The translations under genes were made by a program, and so were the position numbers. A DNA stretch of 44,642 nucleotides from Synergistota bacterium (lineage in GTDB: Bacteria; Synergistota; Synergistia; Synergistales; Synergistaceae). This document shows positions 1-8,402 of this stretch, in pieces (position 1 is the first letter of the stretch; every line of letters starts with the position of its first letter). Location of the stretch: positions 1 to 44,642 of the forward strand of contig JAEXGR010000057.1 in NCBI GenBank assembly GCA_023450745.1, written 5' to 3'. A model generated the notes under the pieces. The model did not search any database and had not been told where the DNA came from. It was given only the letters and a program-made list of their open reading frames with translations.

Positions 1-1
1 T

Positions 2-46
2 GACGGCGGTAAGGCCGAAGAGTCCGCCGCGGAAGTGGAGGCCTAG
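2..46 (+). CDS. C-terminal end of a truncated plus-strand gene
   Basis: From base 2 one frame reads 14 codons ending ...EESAAEVEA and then TAG at 44-46. The acidic, Ala/Glu-rich tail looks like the disordered end of a cytoplasmic protein, and codon use is GC-rich like the rest of the window. The gene starts left of the window, so neither its family nor its true frame can be confirmed. The hairpin at 181-219 could end its transcript. It may be a chance open frame. Confidence 0.3.
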   Translation, partial: DGGKAEESAAEVEA

Positions 47-180
47 GGGCGGCTAGGACACCGGACCTGACCGAATGGTACGGGAAGGTTATGAAAATGG
101 ATAGGTATCGGAGGTTTGACGCTTACAAACATTTCAACTCACCCCCACGCGGGGACGGGATTTTTTTCTTTCCAGCTTAA

Positions 181-219
181 TGCGAAGAGAGGCGCTCGTT
201 AGGAGCGCCTCTCTTCGCA
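181..219. terminator. Strong 17-bp hairpin, probable bidirectional terminator
   Basis: TGCGAAGAGAGGCGCTC (181-197) and its perfect reverse complement (203-219) enclose a 5-nt loop. A T-rich stretch follows on the plus strand (TTGTTTG, then TTTTT). It lies between the plus-strand gene tail and the minus-strand gene ending at 250, where a shared terminator is expected. A weaker hairpin (CCCC/GGGG followed by seven T) sits at about 141-168. Confidence 0.6.
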
Positions 220-249
220 TTGTTTGTATAAGTTTTTAATCTTCGCGGG

Positions 250-609
250 TCAGTTCGTCTTGACGGGCGGCACGGGGAATCTCTTTGCCGCCGGCGGCCG
301 GTAATTTTTTGCCGCCGCCGCGGGCGCTGGCGCGCCCTCTCTGTAGGGCACGCCGAGCGAGACCAGCCGCCCCTCTTTTGAAGTGGCGAAGTACCACCAT
401 TTCGTCTTTGCGTCGCGCAGCAGGGCGTAGCCGCCATTTTCGCTCTCATACCAATTCGCGCGCTCGTCGCCGCGCTTCCGTATCTCGATCACCGCGCCGT
501 CGGGCTGTGTCACGCTTTGCGGAGTCTCAAGAGCGGGGCCCGCGTATGAGGGGCCGCAAAAGGCGGAGAATATCAGCGGCAGCAGCGCGGCGAAAAATAT
601 TTTTTTCAT
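250..609 (-). CDS. Small secreted protein resembling the N-terminal domain of the adjacent M6 protease
   Basis: A 119-residue protein. I start it at the ATG at 607-609 because AGGAGG lies 8 nt upstream; an in-frame ATG seven codons earlier has no ribosome-binding site. Residues 1-23 form a signal peptide ending SYA, and the mature protein begins GPAL. The rest aligns by eye with the N-terminal ~110 residues of the M6 protease encoded just upstream: both have GPAL at the mature start, then QPDG, K-R-GDE, WYE, GYA and later a KN-(F/Y) element. No catalytic motif is present. It ends in a Pro-rich tail. It is downstream of and co-directional with the protease, separated by a hairpin. A role as a free-standing prodomain (inhibitor or chaperone) is inference; a decayed protease duplicate is the alternative. 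Confidence 0.75.
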   Translation of the reverse strand: MKKIFFAALLPLIFSAFCGPSYAGPALETPQSVTQPDGAVIEIRKRGDERANWYESENGGYALLRDAKTKWWYFATSKEGRLVSLGVPYREGAPAPAAAAKNYRPPAAKRFPVPPVKTN

Positions 610-632
610 CTGTCCAGCCTCCTTTAGCAAAT

Positions 633-661
633 GGCGGGGGATATCAAAGACATCCCCCGCC
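633..661 (-). terminator. Intercistronic hairpin between protease and small secreted protein
   Basis: GGCGGGGGAT and ATCCCCCGCC form a perfect 10-bp stem around a 9-nt loop, in the 57-bp gap after the protease stop. No clear U tract follows, and the ribosome-binding site of the small gene lies just downstream. It could be a partial terminator or an mRNA-stabilising hairpin setting different expression of the two genes. Confidence 0.5.
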
Positions 662-666
662 GCAGG

Positions 667-2487
667 TTATCTTTTCCTGCCGAGGACCAGCGAAGCCGCG
701 CCCAGCAGCAGAAGCAGCGGGTATGCCGCCGCGGAACAGCCGCTGCCGCCGCCGCGTCCCTGCTTTGCCACGACGGCGGAGACAATTTCGCCGGAGGGTG
801 GGAAGGCGGCAAACCTTATTCCCGAGAACTGCTTGGCAATATTGGTATCTCGCGCGCCGTAGAAATAGGTGTCGGGACTTCCGTCGCTGCCGGCGTACCA
901 GAGCGAACGCCAGCCGCCCTGTCCAGCGTCTTTCGCGCGAGAATCGCCGTCGGCCCAGATCGCCATGTTGCCCTGATGTCCCTCTTCGGTATAGGCGTTG
1001 AAATCATTTCCGTATCCCAGCGAGCCGGAGCCGACCCGTTCGTCGATATGTTGGAGCAATACTCCGCCCCTGAATGACGCGGGCAAGGGGTCGCCGTTAC
1101 CCAAGCTTCCGCCGATGCCGCCGTCCCAATCGCCGGCGTTGGGATTTCTGACCTCGGCAAGGATATACTCATAGGTAGAATCGACATAGGGGGAGTTGAT
1201 CCTCACGCTCGGAAAGACCCCGTTGCCCGGCGTGCCGCAAGTGAAGCTGACGGGCGTGCCGCCGGGCGTCAGCGTTTTGGGAACATCCCAGCCGAGGTAT
1301 TTTCTGCTCCAGGCGTCGAGGTTGGGCGGCGTCATGCCGGGGTATTCTCCGCTTCTGCGCCCCCACGAGCCGCTCGCCATTACGGAAAACAGGCCGAGGC
1401 CGTTATTCGTATAGCTGACATCATAGAGGTCGGGCAGCTTGCAGATCTGGTGGCCGAGCTCATGGACGATACCGCCGATAAGCGGCAGGGGAACGTCCTC
1501 CGGCCCGCCAATCTTTTCAGAGAGCTCTCCGCCGTAGGACCAGTGCCCCAGAACGATGTCGTCCGAAACATAGACGTTGTGCTCACGGCCCTCGCCGCTC
1601 CACGAGCTCCAGGCGTGCATCCACACGGAGGGGGATTTGCCGGAGGCCGATTCTTCATATCCCGCAAAGAGCATATAGACGACCAGCTCGTCCGCTTCGA
1701 TGACGCCGTCGCCGTTTTTGTCGAATTGTCCAAAATCGAGGCCGGTGAGCTTCAGCACGTTCGTCACGAAGGCCACCTCGTTCTTATGCGATATAGTGTA
1801 GTCTCCGTCATAGTTGCTGGAGCTCAGCAGGCGGTCGGGGTGACGTCCTTCGTTGTAGTCGGCGGAGGTCATGGTAATCTCGATGAGGTCCTTTTTGCCA
1901 ACGCCGCCAAAGTCGGCGGAGACGATGCTCAGCGCTCCGTGCGACTGATCAAGATAGTAGCTTCGCACGGAGTGCGTATCTCCCCATATCTGATCTTTGG
2001 TGTCCTCAAATGTCGACTTGAATGCCGCGTCCTGAAAATTGATGCGGATGAATAGCGCTTCGCGCTCGCCCGCAATGGGGTTTGAGGTCCAGGTCCTCGC
2101 GGCGGCGGCGCTCGTTTTCGACGAGGCCGGACCGCTGTATTTTTTACGCAGGCTGGCCACCGTATTTTTTGCGGGGATAAAATTTTTCACGCATCCGCTG
2201 GGAGCCGCGGTCCCCGGCGCATAGACGACCGCGGAGGGCGTGAGGCCGCCCGCGGCCGAGGCAAGGGCAAAGACCCAGTATCCGGTGGCGTCGTCCTTCA
2301 CCACCGCATATCCCTCCGCCGTCTCATACCAGTGCAGGAACTCGTCGCCTCGCTTCACGGCAAAAAAGCTCTCGCCGTCTGGCTGAGCCAATGTAAAACC
2401 ATTCCGCAGCGCCGGCCCCGCAAGGGCCGCGCAGCCGGCGACGAGGATTATAAAAAACGCCATCAGCACCCGTTTCAAACTTTTCAT
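667..2487 (-). CDS. Secreted M6-family metalloprotease with C-terminal sorting signal
   Basis: 606 residues. Zinc site HELGH at 342-346 with Asp353, giving the HExxHxxxxxxD pattern of M6 (immune inhibitor A-like) proteases. A calcium-type loop, DKNGDGVIEADE, lies upstream of it. The N-terminus has a hydrophobic signal with both a lipobox-like VAGC and a signal peptidase I-like ALA before GPAL. The following ~100 residues form a prodomain-like region shared with the small downstream protein. The C-terminus is Gly-rich, then one Cys, a hydrophobic segment and RKR, which matches the layout of the Synergist-CTERM sorting domain. It is probably exported and surface-anchored or processed, and would degrade extracellular protein, fitting an amino-acid-fermenting life style (inference). 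Confidence 0.88.
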   Translation of the reverse strand: MKSLKRVLMAFFIILVAGCAALAGPALRNGFTLAQPDGESFFAVKRGDEFLHWYETAEGYAVVKDDATGYWVFALASAAGGLTPSAVVYAPGTAAPSGCVKNFIPAKNTVASLRKKYSGPASSKTSAAAARTWTSNPIAGEREALFIRINFQDAAFKSTFEDTKDQIWGDTHSVRSYYLDQSHGALSIVSADFGGVGKKDLIEITMTSADYNEGRHPDRLLSSSNYDGDYTISHKNEVAFVTNVLKLTGLDFGQFDKNGDGVIEADELVVYMLFAGYEESASGKSPSVWMHAWSSWSGEGREHNVYVSDDIVLGHWSYGGELSEKIGGPEDVPLPLIGGIVHELGHQICKLPDLYDVSYTNNGLGLFSVMASGSWGRRSGEYPGMTPPNLDAWSRKYLGWDVPKTLTPGGTPVSFTCGTPGNGVFPSVRINSPYVDSTYEYILAEVRNPNAGDWDGGIGGSLGNGDPLPASFRGGVLLQHIDERVGSGSLGYGNDFNAYTEEGHQGNMAIWADGDSRAKDAGQGGWRSLWYAGSDGSPDTYFYGARDTNIAKQFSGIRFAAFPPSGEIVSAVVAKQGRGGGSGCSAAAYPLLLLLGAASLVLGRKR

Positions 2488-2578
2488 TACGACACTCCCA
2501 CTACAGTCAAATTATGTTCAGTCATATTCTAACGCTCTTAGGTTAATCACAATACAGAAAAACAGGCGCGCGCCCGTT

Positions 2579-3466
2579 TCAGTCCGTTATCACTTCGCGA
2601 AATCTTCTATGCTGCCAGAGCCATTGGCCGGGATTGGCGCGGATCATTTTTTCGTATTCTTCGTTCATACGGATCGTGAGACAGCGCACGGCCTCGTCGC
2701 GTTTCATCTCCGCGGGATGCGCAATCGGCCTGCCGATGGAAAGGCGGAATTTAAAGGGCTCAAGGCGTGTGAACGCCACGGGGATCATCGGCGCTCCCGT
2801 GAGCATGGAGAAGGCGGCCGGCCCGGAGGCCGTCGAGGTTTTTTGTCCGAAGAAGGGCGCGATGATGCCCTCGTCGCCCCAATGCTGGTCCGCGAGGGCA
2901 CCTACCATCTCGTTATGCTTCAGCAGGGTGACGACGCGTTTCATCGAGGAGTCTTTCGATATCGTCCGTAAACCGGCGCGCTCCCGCAGAGTCTCTATCA
3001 GCTCTTTCTGAAAGGGGCTGTCCGAATGCCGCACGAGCCCGTGAAAGGGGTAGTGACGCGAGCACCAGGCGGCGCCCAGCTCCCAGCTGCCAAGGTGCGC
3101 GGAGAACAGCACCGCGCCGCGGCCCTCCGCCAACGCCTTTTCTATGGTTTCCAATCCGTTCAGCTCCACGACCATGCGGTCTATCAGCGAGGGGTCGTGC
3201 TGCCAGGCGAGCATCTCCACGCCGGTCCAGATCATGCTTTCGTAGGATTCGGAGAGTATCTTCTCGCGCTCGGCTTTGTCTTTTTCCGGAAAACACAGCA
3301 TTATATTGCGGCGCGCCACGTCTTTGCGCACGCCGATCAGTTTCAGCGGCGAGATGAGGGCGCCGGCCAGCAGGTTGGCGCGCCAGCCCGGCCGGATGCT
3401 TCTGGCGAAGGCCATGAAGGCGCGAACCTGATAATCAGTGAGCTTTTTTTTCGTCTCTTCGTTCAA
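2579..3466 (-). CDS. Lysophospholipid acyltransferase, LpxL/HtrB type (lipid A late acylation)
   Basis: 295 residues, normal for the family, which transfers an acyl chain to Kdo-lipid IV-A at the inner membrane. The catalytic H-x4-E is His124 to Glu129 in SAHLGSWE. A later ADQH element and the near-terminal P-x-Q-WLWQHRRFRE match the conserved end of these enzymes. The N-terminus is amphipathic rather than a clear transmembrane helix. The start is TTG (3464-3466) with GGAAGG 9 nt upstream. The genes around it are not lipid A genes, so its exact acceptor (LpxL- or LpxM-like) cannot be told. It implies a lipopolysaccharide-bearing outer membrane. Confidence 0.85.
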   Translation of the reverse strand: MNEETKKKLTDYQVRAFMAFARSIRPGWRANLLAGALISPLKLIGVRKDVARRNIMLCFPEKDKAEREKILSESYESMIWTGVEMLAWQHDPSLIDRMVVELNGLETIEKALAEGRGAVLFSAHLGSWELGAAWCSRHYPFHGLVRHSDSPFQKELIETLRERAGLRTISKDSSMKRVVTLLKHNEMVGALADQHWGDEGIIAPFFGQKTSTASGPAAFSMLTGAPMIPVAFTRLEPFKFRLSIGRPIAHPAEMKRDEAVRCLTIRMNEEYEKMIRANPGQWLWQHRRFREVITD

Positions 3467-3658
3467 ATGTTTCAGCCTTCCGTAGTGCGGCCGCCCGTCA
3501 GGAGAGCGGCGGACCGGTGTGTTAAGGACATTTTAACGCCGCGGGGTCGGAAACGAAAGCGCCGGAGCGAAAATTTCCCGGCAAGCGCAAGGATAGCCGT
3601 TCAATGTCTTCATTGGCAGGCTCGCGGCGTTTGCGGCGGGTTTTGCCTCTCCGCGCCG

Positions 3659-3703
3659 AAAAGAAGAGGAGGACGCGCGTTTCTACGCGGCCCTCCCCTT
3701 CTT
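3659..3703 (-). terminator. Terminator after tyrS
   Basis: Just past the tyrS stop, AAGAAGGGGAGG..CCGCG and its near-complement pair across a short TAGAAA loop with a few mismatches, followed by TTTTC on the minus strand. The rest of the 247-bp gap down to the acyltransferase holds nothing else I recognise. Confidence 0.6.
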
Positions 3704-3713
3704 GTTATGCGTT

Positions 3714-4991
3714 TTATTTGAACCTGAGCAGGCGGAAATCTTTCTTGCCGACGTTGAGCTGGAGATAGCGGCCCGCGAGCAGGTCTTCTTCCGTGACCTG
3801 GCGGCCCGCGTCGGTAATCTTTTCGCCGTTGAGATATGCCCCGCCCTCTTTGATCTTCTTTTTCGCGTTGCCCTTTGAGTCGCAGGCGCCGCAGAGGACG
3901 AGCAGGTCGGTGACGCCGCCGGTCTCCGCGAGGCCGGCTTCGGCGCAGGGGATCTCCGCCGCGAGGGTGTCCAGAACGTCGGCGGGAGCCTCTTTGATGT
4001 TCGTCTCGCCGAAGAGGACGGCGCTTGCGTCGAGCACGCGCTTGGCAGCCTCTTCGCCGTGGACGCGGCAGGTCATCTCCCAGGCGAGCTCTTTCTGCGC
4101 CTGACGGAGGTGCGGCGCTTTTCCGTGCTCTTCGAGCAGCGCCTTGATCTCGTCAAGTTCGCGGAAGGTGAAGAGTCTGTAGAGCTTCTCAAGGTCCTTG
4201 TCGTCGACGTTGATCCAGAACTGGTAGAACTTGTAGACACTCGTGCGCTTCGACGAGAGATAGACGGCGCCGCTCTCCGATTTGCCGAATTTCTGTCCCT
4301 GCGCGTTGAGAAGCAGCGGGAAGGTGATGCCGTAGCACTGCCCGCCGGACTTTTTGCGCGCGAGGTCCATGCCCGCGATGATATTCACCTGCTGGTCGTT
4401 GCCGCCCATTTGGAGGGTGCAGCCGTATTCGTTGTAGAGGTGGTTGTAGTCAAAAGCCTGGAGCAGTATATACGAAAGCTCCGTGTAGGTGATCGACTTG
4501 TCGGGGTCGAGCACGCGGCTGCGCACGTATTCGCGGTTGACGAGGAAGCTGACCGAGAAGTATTTTCCCGTATCGCGCAGGAACTCAATGTAGTTTTCCT
4601 TCTTGAGCCAGTCGTTGTTGTTGACGAGCAGGGCGCTGTTCTCGCCGCTTTCAAAGTTGAGGAAATGCTTGAGCTGCTCCGCGATGCAGGAGACGTTGTG
4701 GAGGATCTGCTCTTCGGAGAGCAGATTGCGCTCGGCGCTCTTCCCCGAGGGGTCGCCTATGCGTCCCGTGCCGCCGCCGGCGATGGCGATCGGGCGGTGT
4801 CCGAGGCGCTGGAGCCACGCGAGTCCCATGATGGCGACGAGGTTGCCGACGTGGAGGCTGTCGGCGCTCGGGTCAAAGCCGATGTAACCCGTCACCATAT
4901 TTTTCATAAAGTGCTCTTCGAGCTCTTCATTATGGCTGCTCCACTCGACAAAGCCGCGTTCCCTCAAAACCTTAAGTGCGTTCGTATACAT
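3714..4991 (-). CDS. tyrS: Tyrosyl-tRNA synthetase
   Basis: 425 residues, the usual bacterial TyrS length. The class I HIGH-type motif is HVGN at 47-50 within GFDPSADSLHVGN, and the KMSKS-type loop is KFGKS in the GQKFGKSESG segment. The tyrosine-pocket region (YILLQAFDY, GGNDQQVN) is present. The C-terminus has an S4-like RNA-binding domain (KKKIKEGGAYLNGEKI). The ATG has GGAGG seven bases upstream. Only 51 bp separate it from the preceding membrane-protein gene, so there is no room for a T-box leader, and it may be co-transcribed with that gene. Confidence 0.97.
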   Translation of the reverse strand: MYTNALKVLRERGFVEWSSHNEELEEHFMKNMVTGYIGFDPSADSLHVGNLVAIMGLAWLQRLGHRPIAIAGGGTGRIGDPSGKSAERNLLSEEQILHNVSCIAEQLKHFLNFESGENSALLVNNNDWLKKENYIEFLRDTGKYFSVSFLVNREYVRSRVLDPDKSITYTELSYILLQAFDYNHLYNEYGCTLQMGGNDQQVNIIAGMDLARKKSGGQCYGITFPLLLNAQGQKFGKSESGAVYLSSKRTSVYKFYQFWINVDDKDLEKLYRLFTFRELDEIKALLEEHGKAPHLRQAQKELAWEMTCRVHGEEAAKRVLDASAVLFGETNIKEAPADVLDTLAAEIPCAEAGLAETGGVTDLLVLCGACDSKGNAKKKIKEGGAYLNGEKITDAGRQVTEEDLLAGRYLQLNVGKKDFRLLRFK

Positions 4992-5042
4992 AAAAAAACC
5001 TCCAGAGTTTAGAAAGTACTTATTATCCGGCGGACGACGGTC

Positions 5043-6614
5043 CTATTTCGCCGCCTTATACCAGTTTATGCGTCCGGAAAGCGGTTTTTCCCAGACGACG
5101 AGCACGCGCCCGAGCCGTTTCAGGACGCTGCCGAAGGAGTCGGTGATCCCCTGGTCGAAGGGGGACAGCGAAAGCTCCGGCTGCAGCGGCTCCGCGAGCT
5201 GTTCTTCGCCGCTATATTCTTGATAGCCGCCGTCGTATGGCTCCGCGTCCTCCATGCTCTCCTCCCCAAGGAAGCTGCTCATTTTGGTCATCTCGGAGAG
5301 CGCGCCGCCAATGCGCGGCAGGTCCGCGAGCATCCAGCCGACGACCGCTTCGTCTTCTTTAAGGAATTTGCCCAGCCTGTTTTTCGCGTTTATGGACTGC
5401 GGCGTGGTCAGCCCCAGCACCGCGATGCCGTCGCGGCCCGCGCCGATCACGGAGAAGGGCACGTTGGTCGTCCCGCCGAAGGAAAAGCCGGGAAGCGGCT
5501 TGGGCTCCGCGCCGAAGAAAAGGTTTTTCCAGAAAGAGTCGACCAGCTCGTTCATGAGCGCGGGGCGGCCGGAGAACTCTACCAGGAAGCCGGGCAGCGA
5601 GAACCAGAGAATGCGGTTCTGACCGCCAAGGGAAAAGACCGTCTGTCCGGAGAGCACTTCGCGTATCTGGTCGTCCTTCATGTCGAGGTTTTCCGCGATC
5701 TCCCCGAGGGAGGAGAGGGGGAAGGGCCAGTCCCGCGGATCGCCGCCGAGCGGCGGCAGGTTGACGCCCATCGAGAGCAGAAGCGGCTCGGGAATGATGC
5801 AGTCCCCCGTATCCCACCGTTTCGCCTTCAGCGACGAGGAAAGATAGGCCTCGACCGATTTTCCGAGGTCCACAAGCGCCCAGCGGATTTCGCCCGCGGG
5901 GTCCGCGGGGCTTTTAGGCTCGAGGCCGCGCCAGGCGGCTTCGACGGTAATGGGGAATTTATGCTCCGCGTTCGCCGTGATCGTGCCGCCGTCGGATATT
6001 TCAATGTGGGCGGGCCAGCTCTTTTCCTGGCGCCATTTTTTACCGCCGAGGTTTCCGGCGGATCTTTTTGAGGCCTCTTCCATGCGCCGCAGCGCCGGAA
6101 GCTCCGCCGCCATCGCGACGGTTTTACCTTTGACGGCGTAATAGACGGGCGAAGAAAGCCCCTCGGCCTCTATCACGAAGACGCCCTTATCGCTGCCGGC
6201 GCGCACGGAAGCTCCCTTGAATATCGGCTTCAGGCTCTCGGGCAGAGCGCCTTTTTTAAGCGCGGAGGTATCGGCTGGGGCAAAGCGGAGGGAGGCGTAG
6301 ACCTCGGCCATTCCCCCGCCGCCGTCTTCGACGAGCAGGGCGGCCTCTTTCGCCGCCGCCGCCGCGGAGAGAAGCGCGTTGCGCGGCGTGCCGCCTTTAA
6401 GCAGCGCGTAGACGCCATCCGTCAGCAGCGCCGAAAGGGCCTGGGGATAGCTGCCCTCTTTCGTCTCCGTCAGCACATAGGGCCTTGAGTCTTCGGGCCG
6501 GGGGATCATCGTCAGGATGCCAGAAGAATTCCACAGGGTATATGAGAAAAACAGAGCCGCAAGTATCACCGCCGCTGCGGCTGCGCCCGCGGCGTATTTA
6601 ACCTTCTCCGTCAT
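5043..6614 (-). CDS. Single-pass membrane protein of unknown function
   Basis: 523 residues that I do not recognise. Residues 8-28 are a clear N-terminal membrane anchor (AAGAAAAAVILAALFFSYTL). The remaining ~490 residues are soluble and probably periplasmic, without Cys pairs or a known catalytic motif. The middle mentions repeated short beta-type segments and Pro/Gly loops, and a low-complexity acidic stretch (EESMEDAEPYDGGYQEYSGEE) precedes the C-terminus. It lies between a beta-CASP nuclease gene and tyrS, all co-directional with short gaps (31 and 51 bp), so it is probably part of one transcript. It may be a lineage-specific envelope protein (inference). Confidence 0.7.
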   Translation of the reverse strand: MTEKVKYAAGAAAAAVILAALFFSYTLWNSSGILTMIPRPEDSRPYVLTETKEGSYPQALSALLTDGVYALLKGGTPRNALLSAAAAAKEAALLVEDGGGGMAEVYASLRFAPADTSALKKGALPESLKPIFKGASVRAGSDKGVFVIEAEGLSSPVYYAVKGKTVAMAAELPALRRMEEASKRSAGNLGGKKWRQEKSWPAHIEISDGGTITANAEHKFPITVEAAWRGLEPKSPADPAGEIRWALVDLGKSVEAYLSSSLKAKRWDTGDCIIPEPLLLSMGVNLPPLGGDPRDWPFPLSSLGEIAENLDMKDDQIREVLSGQTVFSLGGQNRILWFSLPGFLVEFSGRPALMNELVDSFWKNLFFGAEPKPLPGFSFGGTTNVPFSVIGAGRDGIAVLGLTTPQSINAKNRLGKFLKEDEAVVGWMLADLPRIGGALSEMTKMSSFLGEESMEDAEPYDGGYQEYSGEEQLAEPLQPELSLSPFDQGITDSFGSVLKRLGRVLVVWEKPLSGRINWYKAAK

Positions 6615-6645
6615 AAAGCATCCCGTCCTTTTTGTTCCACTGCGA

Positions 6646-8319
6646 TTATCTCTTTTCTTCTTCTTTTTTGTACTCTATCCTATTGTCGCTTAAGGCGGCC
6701 GCGGTTTCAAGCAGTGTTCTTGCTGAAATGAGGAGCGGCATGATATTTTTGTACTGTTCTTCGTTGCGGATAAGCGTCTCCTGCATCTGCGCCGTACGCG
6801 CCGAGATGAGGTTCAGCGCGTTCTCCACATCCCTGGAATTGATCTGGATGCGGTCTATGATGCGCGGCGAGATGACGGGCATCGCGGGCTTCGCCGGGGC
6901 CGGCGAGAGAAGATCTATTTCGTCGCCGATCGCCGGAATGCGCGTCGAATAGCCGTTGTCCTTGAGGCCGAGCGCCAGGGACTCCGCGGACTTCGGTTCG
7001 CCGTGGACGATGACGAACTGCGCCTTTTTGGGGAAATGGGCCGCCCATTTGAGCAGGTCGTCGCGGTCCGCGTGGGCGGAGAAGCCGTTTAAGGTGTGGA
7101 ACTTGGCCTTGACCGATATCTCTTCGCCCGCGATGCGCACCGTCTTCGCGCCGTCGACGAGGCGGCGTCCAAGGGTGCCGTATGCCTGGTAGCCGACGAA
7201 GAATACGTGCGTGTCCTTTTTGAAGAGGTTGTGCTTGAGGTGGTGCATGATACGTCCGCCGGAGCACATGCCGCTTCCCGCAAGCACGATGCCCTCGGCC
7301 ATATCGTTGATCGCGCGCGATTCGTCGGCGCTGCGCACGAAGCTGAAGCCCTGCGGTTCGAAGGGGTCCTCCCCGCCCATCAGCAGCTCTTTAAGCTCGC
7401 GCGAAAGCAGCGTCGTGTGCGCCGAATATATTTCAGTGGTCTTGACGCCCATCGGGGAATCAAGGTAGATGTTCGGCATCTTGAGGTCGGGAGATTTTTT
7501 CTGGAGCAGCTTGAATTCATAGAGCATACGCTGCGCGCGGTCGACGACAAAGGTCGGCACGAGCACCTTGCCGCCCGCCCGGATGGCCTCTTCCATCGCG
7601 CTCTGGAACTCGGCGCGCGTATCTTCAAGCGATTTATGGAGCCGGTCGCCGTAGGTCGATTCGATGAGGACGAAATCGGCCTCCTCGACGATTGCCGGCG
7701 GCTTTTCGATCACGCCGTCGAACTGGCCGAGGTCGCCGGAGAAGACGACCTTGACGGGCTTACGTCCCTCGCCCTCCGATATCCAGGTCTCGATTATCGA
7801 GCTTCCGAGGATATGCCCCGCCTCGCGATAGCGCACCTTGAGCCCGGGACAGATTTCGACCATCTCGTCGTAGGGTATCGGGTAACGAAAAGCGAGCGCC
7901 TTTTCGACGTCGTTTTCGCTGTAGAGCGGCTCCACTTTCGGCAGCCCCTTGCGCGCGTTCTTGCGCGAACGCCATTCGGCGTCTTCCTGCATGATGTGCG
8001 CCGAGTCGCGCAGCAGTATCTCTATCAGCTGCGAGGTGGCGTGGGTGCAGTAGACCTTTCCCTTGAAACCCTGCTTGACAAGGAGGGGTATCCTGCCGCT
8101 GTGGTCGATATGCGCATGGGTCAGGAGGACGGCGTCGATATCGGCGGGACTGTAGGGAAAAGCCTCTCCCTCGTGCTTATCTTCGTCCGCGCCCTGATGC
8201 GTGCCGCAGTCGACTAATACTTTGTAACCATCCGTCTCTATCATATAGTTGGAACCGGTAACTTCGCCGGCGGCGCCCAAAATTCGCAGTTTCACTGTAG
8301 ATCGCCCGGAGGCTCCCAC
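6646..8319 (-). CDS. Metallo-beta-lactamase/beta-CASP RNA-processing nuclease
   Basis: 557 residues. Metal motif HAHIDH at residues 68-73, a beta-CASP block in the middle (SGMCSGGRIMHHL, GYQAYGTLGRRL) and a late FSAHAD motif. These define the CPSF/YSH1-like bacterial exonuclease branch, which uses two zinc ions for RNA cleavage. About 90 extra residues at the C-terminus (PAPAKPAMPVIS, then helices) are unassigned. The start is uncertain: the GTG used here at 8317-8319 has a poor ribosome-binding site, and an inner GTG at 8290-8292 would begin VKLRILGAAGEVTGS, where homologues usually start. The substrate is unknown. Confidence 0.88.
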   Translation of the reverse strand: MGASGRSTVKLRILGAAGEVTGSNYMIETDGYKVLVDCGTHQGADEDKHEGEAFPYSPADIDAVLLTHAHIDHSGRIPLLVKQGFKGKVYCTHATSQLIEILLRDSAHIMQEDAEWRSRKNARKGLPKVEPLYSENDVEKALAFRYPIPYDEMVEICPGLKVRYREAGHILGSSIIETWISEGEGRKPVKVVFSGDLGQFDGVIEKPPAIVEEADFVLIESTYGDRLHKSLEDTRAEFQSAMEEAIRAGGKVLVPTFVVDRAQRMLYEFKLLQKKSPDLKMPNIYLDSPMGVKTTEIYSAHTTLLSRELKELLMGGEDPFEPQGFSFVRSADESRAINDMAEGIVLAGSGMCSGGRIMHHLKHNLFKKDTHVFFVGYQAYGTLGRRLVDGAKTVRIAGEEISVKAKFHTLNGFSAHADRDDLLKWAAHFPKKAQFVIVHGEPKSAESLALGLKDNGYSTRIPAIGDEIDLLSPAPAKPAMPVISPRIIDRIQINSRDVENALNLISARTAQMQETLIRNEEQYKNIMPLLISARTLLETAAALSDNRIEYKKEEEKR

Positions 8320-8402
8320 CTTTCGGAATTAAGAATCGATAAGAACGTCCGCCAATAAAACAACAGCGCGTAAAACTGTCGGCAGACATTCCGCTCCGGT
8401 TA

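Noticed and set aside
131..168. Hairpin CCCCCACGCGGGG resembling a type I CRISPR repeat
   Set aside because: Only one copy, no spacers and no cas genes; better read as a weak terminator.
4992..5042. T-box riboswitch upstream of tyrS
   Set aside because: Only 51 bp lie between tyrS and the upstream gene; no specifier or antiterminator can fit.
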